A DNA stretch of 64,000 nucleotides, from NCBI RefSeq assembly GCF_013284245.2, contig NZ_CP085876.1, positions 272,501 through 336,500 on the forward strand, written 5' to 3'. The notes under the pieces are model-generated. The model worked only from the letters and a program-made list of their open reading frames with translations, was not told the DNA's origin and did no database searches. Both the position numbers and the translations under genes were made by a program. Below are positions 26,871-36,128 of the stretch, piece by piece. Source of the DNA: Brevibacillus sp. DP1.3A. Lineage in GTDB: Bacteria > Bacillota > Bacilli > Brevibacillales > Brevibacillaceae. How positions within the stretch are numbered: position 1 is the first letter of the stretch; every line of letters starts with the position of its first letter.

Positions 26871-29800
26871 CTACGCTTTCCTGTTTCTGCGATACATGAT
26901 CGAAATACCGATCAAGATCGAAACGATACCTGCAACGATTGGGAGTGGGTTAGCCTGTTCTCCAGTCTGAGGCAATACTTTACCTGTAGATGGAGATTCG
27001 TCGGTTTCCAAGACGTTGGAGTTATTGGCAGCTCCCGAATCGTTTGGTTTGGTCGTATTTCCTGTTTGATTCAACTCTCCTGAAGTGTTGGGGTTCGTAG
27101 TGTTGCTGTTGTTTGCATCAGGAGTACCAGGTTGGTCTGGGTTGCTAGGTTGGTCTGGGTTACCAGGTTGGTCTGGGTTACCAGGTTGGTCTGGGTTGCT
27201 AGGTTGGTCTGGGTTGCCAGGTTGATCTGGGTTGCCAGGTTGATCTGGTTTGCTAGGTTTGTCTGGTTTGTCTGGTTTTTCCGGTTTTTCCGGTTTAGGC
27301 TCTGGTTTAGGTTCTGGTTTAGGCTCTGGCTTTGGTTCAGGCTTCGGTTCAGGTTTTGGTTCAGGCTTCGGTTCAGGTTTTGGCTCAGGATTTCCGCCAC
27401 CACCACCGCCACCACCACCGGAGGTCACGTCATTTTCGACAGTCACCAGCACATGGTCGCCAGCTACTTGGTTTCTTTTAATCTCGAACTCGATTGGCTT
27501 GCTGCTTTTTACATAACCAGCAGGTGCCTTCGTCTCGATAAACTCATACTTGCCTGGATTCAGGCCTTCGACAATCAGCTCTCCGTTGCCATCTGTGGTC
27601 AGCTCTGTAAGCTCCTGACCGTTCATGTCTTTGGCTACCTTACCATTTTCATCGCGGAGCGTAAATTCGGCTCCTTTGAGCTTATGGTTTGAGTATCCCG
27701 TTCTAACTTTGGTCAGTTTCACAGATCCTGGGTTCAATCTGTTGGTCAACGTGAGAGAGGCCGTGCCTTCATCTGTCACTTCGAATTTCAGTGGTTCAGC
27801 CAGCTCATAATCAGCAAGAGCTTTTGTTTCCACGAGCTGGTAGAATCCTGCTTTCAGGTTCTCGAGGAGAAGGATACCGTCCTTATCCGTTGTGAGTCCA
27901 CTTTTCAGTACTTTCCCGTCAGCATCTTGAAGCTCAAAGGTTACGCCAGGAAGTGGCTCTTTGGTGTAGTGGTCCACTTTCAGCAATTGAACGGACCCGA
28001 TATTTTTGGCGTTCTTTTTCGTAAGGGTCACAATTTCTGTCTGGTTGGAGGCGATTTTGAATGAAATAGGAGTCGCATCCAGTTTGTATCCCTTCGGAGC
28101 TTTCGTTTCGACTAGCTGATAGTTTCCTTCTGCCAGATCGCCTTTCGAGACTTTTCCGTCAGAGCCGGTTGTCAGCTCAGCGATCGTTTCGTACGCTCCG
28201 CCCTTTTCAACCTGTAGATTGAAGACAGCGCCTTCCAGCGTTTTGCCAGCATTCTCCGCGTCAACTTTTGTTAACTCAAATCCTTGACGGAGCAGCTTGT
28301 TGTCGATGGTCATTTCGATTGTAACTGGAACTGCTGGATCAGCACCTGCAGGAGCTTTTAACGTAATGTCTTTTCCGTTTCTGTACTCGTCTGCGATGAC
28401 GTAGCCAACAGGAGCGGATAATTCTTTTAGCTTGTACGCTTTAAATTTGTAGCCTTTGAAGGTGGCAATGCCATTTTCATCGGTCACGACTGTTTCCAGC
28501 AAGGTTTTCCCTGCCTTGTCGTACAGACCAAACGTGGCGCCTGCCAATGCTTTTTTCGTATCTGCGTCTGTTTTGACGATTTTCAAGTCGCCTTTACCAG
28601 GTGTGCCGGCTCCGCCACCAGCACCGGACAAGCTGACTTTGATACCCTCTTGTCCGTCTTTCCCTTTACCTACAACTGTTTTCCCTGCAAAAGAGGCTTC
28701 GTTTTTGATGATCTCTCCATTATCAGCATTGATAAAGGAACGGTACTCTAGGATGTAGGCAGTGTGCAGATCGTTTTTGAAAGTCAGTTTAAAGGTGTTG
28801 CCGACTACTTCTAACGTGTAGTCCTCGGATGCCATTTCTTTTCCGATAGCCAGAGCACCGGATTCAGAGACGATTGTCGTAAAGAGTTTGAAGGAGTCTT
28901 TCATCAAAATTTGATTGCTGGACAGGGTATCGGTCAATACAGCACCAGCCGAAATATGAGACTGGCTCGGATTGATTCTTACTGTCCATGTTGCATACTC
29001 TGAATCTGCTCCCGTACCTTGTACGCCTGTTTTGAGGACGTACTGCCCACCGTATGTTGGTCTGACGGTCGTCTTGCCTTTATAGAGTGGAGTGCCTGTT
29101 ATGTCACTATCGTGCATAGTGGCATTGTTTTCGTACACTTCTCCGACAGGTAGATCAGCCAAACTGGTTGTGTACGTGATGCGATAGGCCGAGTCGATCT
29201 GGCCAAGATGCAGCTCAAAACCGTTGGTTAATGGATCGAATTTGATAGGAACAACTGGTCCTTCGACCACTTTCACACCGTCTGCTCCGCCTGTAAGCAG
29301 CAACTTATGCACTCGTAACGAGTCCTTCACAAAAGTTTGTTCTCCGGTATAAAAATCCCGGATGATCGCGTTGTTAATCTTGTAAAGGTTATAGTTCACA
29401 TCGATTGTCCACGTGATTTCTTTTGTGCGGGCGTCGTATGTACCCGTTTTGTTGCCGTTATTGTTAGTGTAGCTGTCTGGTTTAACAGTAGCGGATTTCG
29501 TGATAGGGTCTTGTGCTTTCCCGTTTTCCTTCCAGTTCAGTTCGGCCATGTTTTTGTACACGGATGGACGGTCCTTGTAAGTAGGATCAAACTTCGTCAG
29601 GTACGTAATCACTAGACCTTTTGTGACTGGTTTGTGGAAGGTGATCTTGAATCCTTCTTCGTACGTTGGGTTCGGAGAGATACTGTAGTCTTTGCCAGAA
29701 CCTTCTTCCAAATCCTTTGTCCAATCGTTGATTTTTACTTTGCCAGGGAGGAGAGTCAGCCCTTGACCCGCATAACTGTCGGTAATGACGACTTCATCCA

Positions 29801-31589
29801 TCACCTGATTGTCGTCGTTTAGACTAAGCGTCCATTCGATCGTTTTATCCAGGTAGTTCACTTTTTCTTTTTTTGCGTTTTTCCAGAAGATTGCTTGATT
29901 GATCTCTCTTGTTGCATCTTTTTTGGTTCCATCATAGATCTCTACTTCATTTTTCACGAGGTAGCTGTCTTGGTGGACCCGATTTTTGGCTTTGGTTTGG
30001 TAGGTAATTTCGTAAGCAGCCGACACGTCATGGTCAAACTCTAAGCGGAAGCCGGTAGCCGATGGGGTTACGTTGTACTCTGTGATGGCAGCCCCGTCTT
30101 TTGTTCCGTTTCCGTTGTCACCGATGGTCATTTTATGAACGGTAAAGGAACTATTCACGAGCTCTTGATGACTCGTATCGAATCGGTCCTCGAGCCATGC
30201 ATCGCTTTGCTTGATCAGTTTTTCATTGTAGTTGTACTGAATAGCCCAGGTGATAGTTTGTTTGTTGTAATCGTAGTGAATCGCCTTTTTGTTCAAAGGC
30301 TGGCTGAAGCGGACAGAGACATTCGCGGAATCGATTAAATCCTTTGGAAGGTTCGTTCCTGTGACAGTGGCTTTATTCGTGTAGGTTGTATCTGTCGTAC
30401 CGGTGACGTTTGTCTTGTACGCGACGCGATAAGCACCGTCGATGTCGCCAATGTTAATTTTGAACCCGTTTCCTTCTGTTAATTTCTCAGGAGTGAAGGT
30501 GGTTACCTCAGCCTTTGGATTAACAGAGCCATTCAACTGAACTTCTAATGGGAAGACCTTAATCGAGCTCATGTCGATATCCAGACCGCTTGGAAGCTCA
30601 TCCGTAAAGACAGCGCTTTTAATCGAATTTTCACTCAAGTTAAAATCGACGGTCCAGTCGAGATAGCTAGGATTCATGCCCTTGTTTGCTTTTCCGTTCT
30701 TGTCGATTTCATTGTTGTTTTTGCCTTTGAAATGGACAGAGATCGGGACGATGCCATCGAATTTGAAATCGATTTCCTGTCTCGTGCCACCCTCAAACTT
30801 TTTCTCATCGAATTCCCGCCATACATAGAACGTTCCGTCAGTGATCTCAGCGCCGTCATTGATGGCATCACTGAAAGTGAAGGTGACGGTGCCGTCTGTT
30901 GTCACTTCATAGGTGCCGTAGCCTCCGTTCAGATCTCCGGTCAAAATGCGATCGGTCCTAAACTTATCTGGGAGAGGGAAGGTAAAGGTGGCACCTTCTG
31001 AGTAAGGATGTCCAGCAGGGATTTGCCAGGTGAAATCAACTTGAACACGCGAGCCCTGATCGGGGCGGATGTCTTCAATGTTGTTTCCGTCTTTGTCCTT
31101 CATGACTACGCTGGTGATGATGTTGTCTTTGATGATGTTGTCTTCAGGGTCTGGAACTGGTACCGGTACCTCTGGTAGAGGAACTGGTGGTTCAACAGGT
31201 GGCGTAGTCGGAGTTCCTGTACCGGGATCGGTAGGAGTTCCTGTACCGGGATCGGTAGGAGTTCCTGTGCCCGGATCGGTAGGAGTACCTGTGCCCGGAT
31301 CGGTAGGAGTACCTGTGCCCGGATCGGTAGGAGTACCTGTGCCCGGATCAGTAGGAGTTCCTGTGCCCGGATCAGTAGGAGTACCTGTGCCCGGATCGGT
31401 AGGAGTACCTGTGCCCGGATCGGTAGGAGTTCCTGTGCCCGGATCAGTAGGGTTGCCTGTGCCCGGCTCCCCACTATTGCCAATGACAACCTCACCCTGT
31501 GTTTGGGCATACGAGGTTGTCGTGAAACTGAAAAAGTTTTGGATGATGAGCAAAAGTGCCACCACAACGATCCAAGATTTCCTTTGCAT
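26871..31589 (-). CDS. LPXTG-anchored collagen-adhesin-like surface protein
   Basis: This 1572-residue cell-wall protein has, in order: a signal peptide (1-29), an eight-residue repeat tract (PTDPGTGT, about 44-130), a proline-rich linker, a long series of Ig-like adhesin domains of collagen-binding MSCRAMM type (about 150-1000; recurring W-x-V-x-x-N and Y-x-I-x-Y-x-T strands), four SpaA/CnaB-type domains (about 1015-1400; ADTKKALAGATFGLYD, EGAVFNLQVEKGGAYETI, PGVTFELQDADG, KGAEFTLRDENG), glycine and PEPK and PDQPGN repeats, and LPQTGE with a membrane helix and RRNRKA tail. AGGAGGAGCAT precedes the ATG. The sortase gene lies 55 bases upstream in the same direction. Confidence 0.92.
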   Translation of the reverse strand: MQRKSWIVVVALLLIIQNFFSFTTTSYAQTQGEVVIGNSGEPGTGNPTDPGTGTPTDPGTGTPTDPGTGTPTDPGTGTPTDPGTGTPTDPGTGTPTDPGTGTPTDPGTGTPTDPGTGTPTDPGTGTPTTPPVEPPVPLPEVPVPVPDPEDNIIKDNIITSVVMKDKDGNNIEDIRPDQGSRVQVDFTWQIPAGHPYSEGATFTFPLPDKFRTDRILTGDLNGGYGTYEVTTDGTVTFTFSDAINDGAEITDGTFYVWREFDEKKFEGGTRQEIDFKFDGIVPISVHFKGKNNNEIDKNGKANKGMNPSYLDWTVDFNLSENSIKSAVFTDELPSGLDIDMSSIKVFPLEVQLNGSVNPKAEVTTFTPEKLTEGNGFKINIGDIDGAYRVAYKTNVTGTTDTTYTNKATVTGTNLPKDLIDSANVSVRFSQPLNKKAIHYDYNKQTITWAIQYNYNEKLIKQSDAWLEDRFDTSHQELVNSSFTVHKMTIGDNGNGTKDGAAITEYNVTPSATGFRLEFDHDVSAAYEITYQTKAKNRVHQDSYLVKNEVEIYDGTKKDATREINQAIFWKNAKKEKVNYLDKTIEWTLSLNDDNQVMDEVVITDSYAGQGLTLLPGKVKINDWTKDLEEGSGKDYSISPNPTYEEGFKITFHKPVTKGLVITYLTKFDPTYKDRPSVYKNMAELNWKENGKAQDPITKSATVKPDSYTNNNGNKTGTYDARTKEITWTIDVNYNLYKINNAIIRDFYTGEQTFVKDSLRVHKLLLTGGADGVKVVEGPVVPIKFDPLTNGFELHLGQIDSAYRITYTTSLADLPVGEVYENNATMHDSDITGTPLYKGKTTVRPTYGGQYVLKTGVQGTGADSEYATWTVRINPSQSHISAGAVLTDTLSSNQILMKDSFKLFTTIVSESGALAIGKEMASEDYTLEVVGNTFKLTFKNDLHTAYILEYRSFINADNGEIIKNEASFAGKTVVGKGKDGQEGIKVSLSGAGGGAGTPGKGDLKIVKTDADTKKALAGATFGLYDKAGKTLLETVVTDENGIATFKGYKFKAYKLKELSAPVGYVIADEYRNGKDITLKAPAGADPAVPVTIEMTIDNKLLRQGFELTKVDAENAGKTLEGAVFNLQVEKGGAYETIAELTTGSDGKVSKGDLAEGNYQLVETKAPKGYKLDATPISFKIASNQTEIVTLTKKNAKNIGSVQLLKVDHYTKEPLPGVTFELQDADGKVLKSGLTTDKDGILLLENLKAGFYQLVETKALADYELAEPLKFEVTDEGTASLTLTNRLNPGSVKLTKVRTGYSNHKLKGAEFTLRDENGKVAKDMNGQELTELTTDGNGELIVEGLNPGKYEFIETKAPAGYVKSSKPIEFEIKRNQVAGDHVLVTVENDVTSGGGGGGGGGNPEPKPEPKPEPKPEPKPEPKPEPKPEPKPEPKPEKPEKPDKPDKPSKPDQPGNPDQPGNPDQPSNPDQPGNPDQPGNPDQPSNPDQPGTPDANNSNTTNPNTSGELNQTGNTTKPNDSGAANNSNVLETDESPSTGKVLPQTGEQANPLPIVAGIVSILIGISIMYRRNRKA
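27125..27400 (-). repeat. coding tandem repeats in the adhesin stalk (PDQPGN and PEPK)
   Basis: About seven 18-base units encoding NPDQPG/NPDQPS, followed by about nine 12-base units encoding PEPK. They form the extended wall-spanning region ahead of LPQTGE. Confidence 0.85.
31201..31470 (-). repeat. 24-base coding tandem repeat near the adhesin N-terminus
   Basis: About eleven units of 24 bases encode PTDPGTGT. Units differ at a few wobble positions, so two sequence variants are intermixed. The unit contains no stop in several frames, which creates spurious open frames on both strands. Confidence 0.9.
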
Positions 31590-31644
31590 ATGCTCCTCCT
31601 GTACTAAATAAAAACTAGCTCATTCCGTCTTTCAGTAGGAAGTG

Positions 31645-32262
31645 TTAGGGATGAGATGAAGTCGTTTGTTTCCATTCAGCTTGAACGATCAGTCTGTCCT
31701 TCGGATCTTTTGCTCCAACAGGGGTGCATGTGACCAAGGTGATCAATGGCTTCTTTTGATCCTCTAGAACTTCTACTTGTGTACGATCTACGACAAAGGC
31801 TTTCACGACAACGAATTGGTAGGTCGCCGTTTTCGTCTTGATCTCAATCTCATCGTTAGGTGCTAGTTCGTCCAAGCGATTGAATTGCTTACCGTGAGTA
31901 ATCCCGCGATGGCCTGCCAGTCCAACATTATTCACACCGAATTCCTTGTCTGGCTCGATCAGGCCAACCCCTTTACTCAAGGCATGCTTGTCCGCGCCTT
32001 CAAAAATCATCATTTCCAGATCAATTTTGGGAATCCGAATCACGCCTCTGGCACCTTCCAACATAGCGAGCGGCTCTTGTATCTGAGGAGCTGGTGGGTC
32101 CTCGGATGCAGCCGTTTCTATTTGCTCGCTGACGTTGCTCAGTTGTTCGAACGCTTCGATGAGCTGTTCTTGCTTTTGTGCAGATACCGCCGTTTCCCAT
32201 TGAGGATAGAAAAGGAGGAATAAGCCTGCCAGGATAAACCCAGCACTTAACAGCACTCGCAC
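31645..32262 (-). CDS. sortase (class D-like)
   Basis: This 205-residue membrane-anchored transpeptidase joins LPXTG proteins to peptidoglycan. After one N-terminal helix (about residues 5-20) it shows the sortase barrel with catalytic His in GLAGHRG (about 118), Cys in TLVTCTP (about 179) and Arg in DPKDRLIV (about 190). The TLVTC motif and spacing fit class D more than A. GTG at 32262 is chosen: AAAAGGGAG ends right against the upstream TTG but lies nine bases before this GTG. Its substrate is probably the adhesin immediately downstream. Confidence 0.9.
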   Translation of the reverse strand: MRVLLSAGFILAGLFLLFYPQWETAVSAQKQEQLIEAFEQLSNVSEQIETAASEDPPAPQIQEPLAMLEGARGVIRIPKIDLEMMIFEGADKHALSKGVGLIEPDKEFGVNNVGLAGHRGITHGKQFNRLDELAPNDEIEIKTKTATYQFVVVKAFVVDRTQVEVLEDQKKPLITLVTCTPVGAKDPKDRLIVQAEWKQTTSSHP

Positions 32263-32422
32263 ATTCTTCAACTCCCTTTTCGCACCGTTAACTCAATTCA
32301 TCTTTCCCCCCTTGTCCTGATTTTTAGTTACACTAAACTTTTTTCGGTAAGGGCATTCGTTCCAATTGTGAAAAAATGCCTAGAGGTATCATAATCTTTT
32401 GACCTAAACAATTTCTGAACAT

Positions 32423-32464
32423 GAAAAAAGCCAGAGGAGAAAGAACCTCCTGACTGGCTTTTTT
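32423..32464 (-). terminator. terminator of the LysE-family gene
   Basis: AAAAAAGCCAG/CTGGCTTTTTT stem with AGGAG/CTCCT inside; read leftward it ends in six T. Confidence 0.8.
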
Positions 32465-32480
32465 GGTCTTCATTTTATGG

Positions 32481-32630
32481 TTAATAGGCAACGCTTTTCG
32501 AAACAAATCCAACTAAGACGTTCCCGTTTGCATCGATAGTGGAGCCGTAATACCAATCTCCACGTTCACCGACTACTTGAACAAGTGCATCTCTGACAGC
32601 GTAGCCCCTGCCTGGACTTTCTGGAACTCC
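32481..32630 (-). pseudogene. orphan SH3-like C-terminal fragment
   Basis: Directly after the LysE stop, the minus strand reads GYAVRDALVQVVGERGDWYY followed by GSTIDANGNVLVGFVSKSVAY-stop. This resembles the end of a bacterial SH3 domain of a cell-wall protein. There is no start codon in the frame. It is probably the 3' remnant of a deleted gene; a stop-codon readthrough extension of LysE is unlikely because the frames differ. Confidence 0.5.
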
Positions 32631-33262
32631 TAAGGATTCGCTTTCGCCCGCAACAGATTCAACCCCATCCCGATAAAAACAATCCCCGTCAGCTTGTTGA
32701 GAATAACAGAGAACTTCTGATTATTGCGCAATTTTTGGGTAGCGAAGGAAGCAAACAGGGCGAGGAGGCTACACCAGATGCCACCCGTAACGGTAAAAGT
32801 CAGCCCAAGAATAAGGAAAGGGAGTGGTCCGGCTTCCGTCGCGCTAACAAATTGCGGGAGAAAGGCGATGAAAAACAGGGCGACCTTTGGATTTGTGATA
32901 CTTGTCAGGATCGCTTGCAGATAGACCTTTTCACCCTTCAGCTTCTTGGAATCGGCTGTATCAAAAGCTGGTGATTCCTTCGTCATGAGCATGCGAATGC
33001 CCAAATAGACGAGATAGGCGACCCCCAATATTTTGACGATGTTAAAAAGCACGATGGATTGCGCCACAATGAGCGACAAGCCGAAAGCAGCCAAGAGTGT
33101 GTGAATGAGTGAGCCTGTCAAAATGCCAAGAACCGAAAGAATCCCTGCCTGTTTTCCTTGCGAAATGCTGCGGGTGATGATGTACATCGTGTCTGAGCCG
33201 GGTATCAGGTTCAACATGATTGCAGTCATCAGAAATGCTTCATAATGAACGATTCCAAACAT
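32630..33262 (-). CDS. LysE/RhtB-family amino-acid exporter
   Basis: A 210-residue inner-membrane exporter with the LysE/RhtB six-helix pattern: LNLIPGSDTMYIITRSISQGKQAGILSVLGI at the N-terminus (the conserved PG-x-D and G-x-x-x-G segment), a charged cytoplasmic loop at about 92-110, and ITNPKVALFFIAFLPQFV. Family members export amino acids or homoserine lactones; the substrate is not predictable. AAGGAGTGAGAAGCG precedes the ATG. It is a single gene next to the VWA-tubulin locus and is not obviously part of it. Confidence 0.9.
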   Translation of the reverse strand: MFGIVHYEAFLMTAIMLNLIPGSDTMYIITRSISQGKQAGILSVLGILTGSLIHTLLAAFGLSLIVAQSIVLFNIVKILGVAYLVYLGIRMLMTKESPAFDTADSKKLKGEKVYLQAILTSITNPKVALFFIAFLPQFVSATEAGPLPFLILGLTFTVTGGIWCSLLALFASFATQKLRNNQKFSVILNKLTGIVFIGMGLNLLRAKANP

Positions 33263-33414
33263 CGCTTCTCACTCCTTGTCTATCTATAAAATAAAAATAG
33301 ATTATAGAATAATCTGACACCTAAGGCAATGCGAAAAATGAGGAAAAGCTCCTGACGCAGATCATAGAAAGTGTATCATGATCGCGAGGGGAGCTCATTA
33401 TTCAAGTGGACGGA

Positions 33415-35178
33415 TTACGGCGTCGATTCAGTAGCGCGTATCCAGCCTTCTTTTCCATTAAATACAATCTGGTACCAGCCATTCAGATCGGCGATGACTT
33501 GGAGGGAACCATCTGCTACTACTTGACCGATCTTCTCATATTCATCACCTGGACCCGCAAAAACATCAATTTTTTGAGTGGTAGGGTTAGTCTGGTCCGT
33601 TACCTCTGTCGATCCGTCAGCGGGGGAGGTCGCTTCTCCTGACTCGTTACCCTCGGTCGTTTCTTCGGGGCTCTCTTCTAAGTCAGCCAGCTTTTCTATG
33701 TAATTCAAGCCATTGTCTTCGAGCTTGAACAGAGCGATTTCCTTTTCCCCTTTGCCTACCGGATTTTTCATGATCACATGCTCAGAGTCTTCTACGCTAA
33801 GTTCATCCGCCTCGACCGAAAAGCGCTTATTGAGTGACTCTTTTGTCAAATTCGGAGACAGTGCCGCGTAGGCGTTAGTACGTTCCTTGCCGGAAGAACT
33901 CACGATAATCACAGGCTCATCTTTACTTCCCAGTTTATCGTCGATCTTAGCCTTGGCCGTTTTAAAGTCCACATCCAACGATTGATCCAGATAGAGGATC
34001 GAGTCATTTGGCATCTTCGCTGCGAAGTAAAGACGTTGATCTGCCTCAGAGAGTCCAAATGCGTAAAGCTTTGCTCCCCAGCGATCTGTGCCGGAGAGCA
34101 TATCGGTGAACGTTCTGTCTGGATATCTCAATTGCAATAAGCGTGCTGGATCGTATTCCAACCAGAGTTTTTCTAGATCGGACAGGAGTGTAGCCGTATC
34201 CTGGAGCGGATTCAACTGTTCGTACAATTCACGCGCTTTGGTGAACTCGAACGACTTGATGTATTGTTCTGCCTGCTTGAGCTTGCCTTCCAAATAGCGG
34301 GTGATCGAATCGAGGACAGGTGAATCACTGGACAGCACATCCTCGATTTTTCGATAGGCGGATGCCATGTTAACAAAGGCACTCAGATCCTTCGAACGAA
34401 TGATTTCCTTGATTTCAGCTAGCGCATACTTTTCCAACTGACCCACTAACCAATCTGTCTCGATACCCAGTTTTTCGTAATGGCGTATGCTTGCAGCCGT
34501 TTTGGTGATGACTTCTTCAAATGGAGCCGAAGCAATCAGCGCCCGTAGCTTTGTCTTTTCATAGTTCTGGAACAAGGACGAGAGCTCAGCCTGCTTCTTC
34601 TTTTTGCCGCCGTAGTATTCATCTGGAATGGCAAGGAGTGTTTCGATGAAGGCTTCGTCCTGATAGTTTTCCTTTTCGAGATTCGATTGTGCCTGCGACT
34701 TGGCTGTTTGCAAGGCATTCAAGTAATAATCGGAAAAGCTCTTATCCATGCCCAAATGAGCGGACAATTGCTGGAAAAACATCGCCGGTACGTCCTTTTG
34801 ATTTTGGTATTTCTGTTTGACTGCTTGGTATTGTTCATAGACTGCACCGACTTCTGCGACCTTCTTCTCCGAGATGGCAGAACGTGAATACTGGTGAAGC
34901 CCTTCCAGCTCGGTGCGGATAGAAGTTAGTTGGAACATGATGGAATTCCATTCGTCATCCCCGTAGGACAGAACAGCCATATCATGCGCACGAGAAAAGG
35001 TTTCCTCGGCTTGCAGCAAGTTCTTTTGCTCATAAAACGCCTTTGCCTGTTTATACAATGTAATCTGCTTGTACCCGAATCCGAGCTTGAACAGAACGGC
35101 GATCAGACCCAAGGCAAAGAGTCCGAGAAAAATATTACGGACCCAGAGGGACCTATGATAGGGAGAGATAGGTAACAT
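33415..35178 (-). CDS. membrane protein with helical-repeat and C-terminal SH3 domain (part of VWA-tubulin locus)
   Basis: This 587-residue protein has one membrane helix near the N-terminus (about 13-33, WVRNIFLGLFALGLIAVLF), a long helical region with TPR-like character (YKQAKAFYEQKNLLQAEETFSRAHDMA and KQAEQYIKSFEFTKARELYEQL), an acidic low-complexity linker (about 490-520) and a bacterial SH3 domain at the end (about 525-585; AGPGDEYEKIGQVVADGSLQVIADLNGWYQIVFNG). With the N-terminus inside, the SH3 would face the cell wall. ATG at 35178 follows AAGGAGGAG. It lies 14 bases after the zinc-ribbon gene and is divergent from the VWA-tubulin operon. I do not know a characterised homologue. Confidence 0.75.
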   Translation of the reverse strand: MLPISPYHRSLWVRNIFLGLFALGLIAVLFKLGFGYKQITLYKQAKAFYEQKNLLQAEETFSRAHDMAVLSYGDDEWNSIMFQLTSIRTELEGLHQYSRSAISEKKVAEVGAVYEQYQAVKQKYQNQKDVPAMFFQQLSAHLGMDKSFSDYYLNALQTAKSQAQSNLEKENYQDEAFIETLLAIPDEYYGGKKKKQAELSSLFQNYEKTKLRALIASAPFEEVITKTAASIRHYEKLGIETDWLVGQLEKYALAEIKEIIRSKDLSAFVNMASAYRKIEDVLSSDSPVLDSITRYLEGKLKQAEQYIKSFEFTKARELYEQLNPLQDTATLLSDLEKLWLEYDPARLLQLRYPDRTFTDMLSGTDRWGAKLYAFGLSEADQRLYFAAKMPNDSILYLDQSLDVDFKTAKAKIDDKLGSKDEPVIIVSSSGKERTNAYAALSPNLTKESLNKRFSVEADELSVEDSEHVIMKNPVGKGEKEIALFKLEDNGLNYIEKLADLEESPEETTEGNESGEATSPADGSTEVTDQTNPTTQKIDVFAGPGDEYEKIGQVVADGSLQVIADLNGWYQIVFNGKEGWIRATESTP

Positions 35179-35192
35179 AAAAGGCTCCTCCT

Positions 35193-36128
35193 TCACAGTA
35201 AGCCTTTGAAATCCGGGTCAAACGCGTAATGCGTATCCACCCTGTTTTTGGTAGAATGATATAGTTGTTCCCAACCTTCATCCTTATGGGTTTGTACCAT
35301 TTTTGCCAATCGCAGAAGGCGCTCGCGAGGCAAAAAATCGATAAATTCGATAATCAGATCCTGATACTCGTCCACATAAGACTTCATGCGGAGCGCTGCA
35401 CCTGCCACTTGACCGATGAGCTGATCCCCGTTTTCCAGCAACAATATTTGATTTTTATAACGTCTAACATAGGTAAGCACGGATTTTTTGACGAGCGAAG
35501 GCTGGACCTTGATGACTTCGCGCACATATTCCATGAAGTCCTTGTCGTACATAGACGGGATGAGCGTTTCGAGCTCCAGCTCCATGTCTTTGCGCAGGAC
35601 GTAATGATTGAGGAACATGATCTTGCGTATCTTGATCGTATCGGAATCGATGAAATGCCCGATCTCTCTCGTTTTTTCATAAGCTTCCTTTAGAAGTCCT
35701 TCTTTGACGTCGTTGCCCACTTCTTCCAAATGACGGAGGAGTGACTTCTTAAGCGTCTCCATTTCCCTCGTTAAAAAGTGTTGAAATTGTACGTCTCTTT
35801 CGTAGGTGCCGTATTTTTTCTGCATCACGAAAAACAAGACGAACAACACACAGCCAATACCTCCTGCGAGAGCTAATTGCAAAAGGGTCTCCGCAGAAAG
35901 GGCAGCAAGACATACGAATAAGCCCAAGAGCAAGAAGCGCGTCTGCACATAGCGGCGCGTCACTGAATGGGAAACCTGGCGGATCGGTATGTAAGCTCTC
36001 CCGCAGGTCTCACAATGCGTCTCCCATAGGACATGGTACGTATGGCATCGCGTGCACGCTTGAATTCTTTCATACGTATGAGTGGTTTTACGGGTTTTGC
36101 GAAATTGTACGCCGATTCGTTTTCTCAT
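35193..36128 (-). CDS. zinc-ribbon membrane protein (part of VWA-tubulin locus)
   Basis: A 311-residue protein with an N-terminal zinc ribbon (C-x2-C at about 25-28 in ACTRCHTYH, C-x2-C at about 39-42 in CETCGRAY), two adjacent membrane helices (about 65-105) and a C-terminal helical cytoplasmic domain of about 200 residues. The helical part contains paired long helices (LLRHLEEVGNDVKEGLLKEAYEKT) and no recognised catalytic motif. It overlaps the preceding frameshifted microprotein gene and is followed by the SH3 protein gene. A second zinc ribbon is present in the locus GTPase at 45989. Confidence 0.72.
   Translation of the reverse strand: MRKRIGVQFRKTRKTTHTYERIQACTRCHTYHVLWETHCETCGRAYIPIRQVSHSVTRRYVQTRFLLLGLFVCLAALSAETLLQLALAGGIGCVLFVLFFVMQKKYGTYERDVQFQHFLTREMETLKKSLLRHLEEVGNDVKEGLLKEAYEKTREIGHFIDSDTIKIRKIMFLNHYVLRKDMELELETLIPSMYDKDFMEYVREVIKVQPSLVKKSVLTYVRRYKNQILLLENGDQLIGQVAGAALRMKSYVDEYQDLIIEFIDFLPRERLLRLAKMVQTHKDEGWEQLYHSTKNRVDTHYAFDPDFKGLL

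Noticed and set aside
31201-31470. Regular repeat array considered as CRISPR
   Set aside because: Units are contiguous with no unique spacers and encode protein in frame.
31069-31611. 180-residue glycine-valine open frame and a 153-residue frame antisense or overlapping to the adhesin
   Set aside because: They exist because the 24-base repeat unit has no stop in several frames; the adhesin frame has a signal peptide and known domains.
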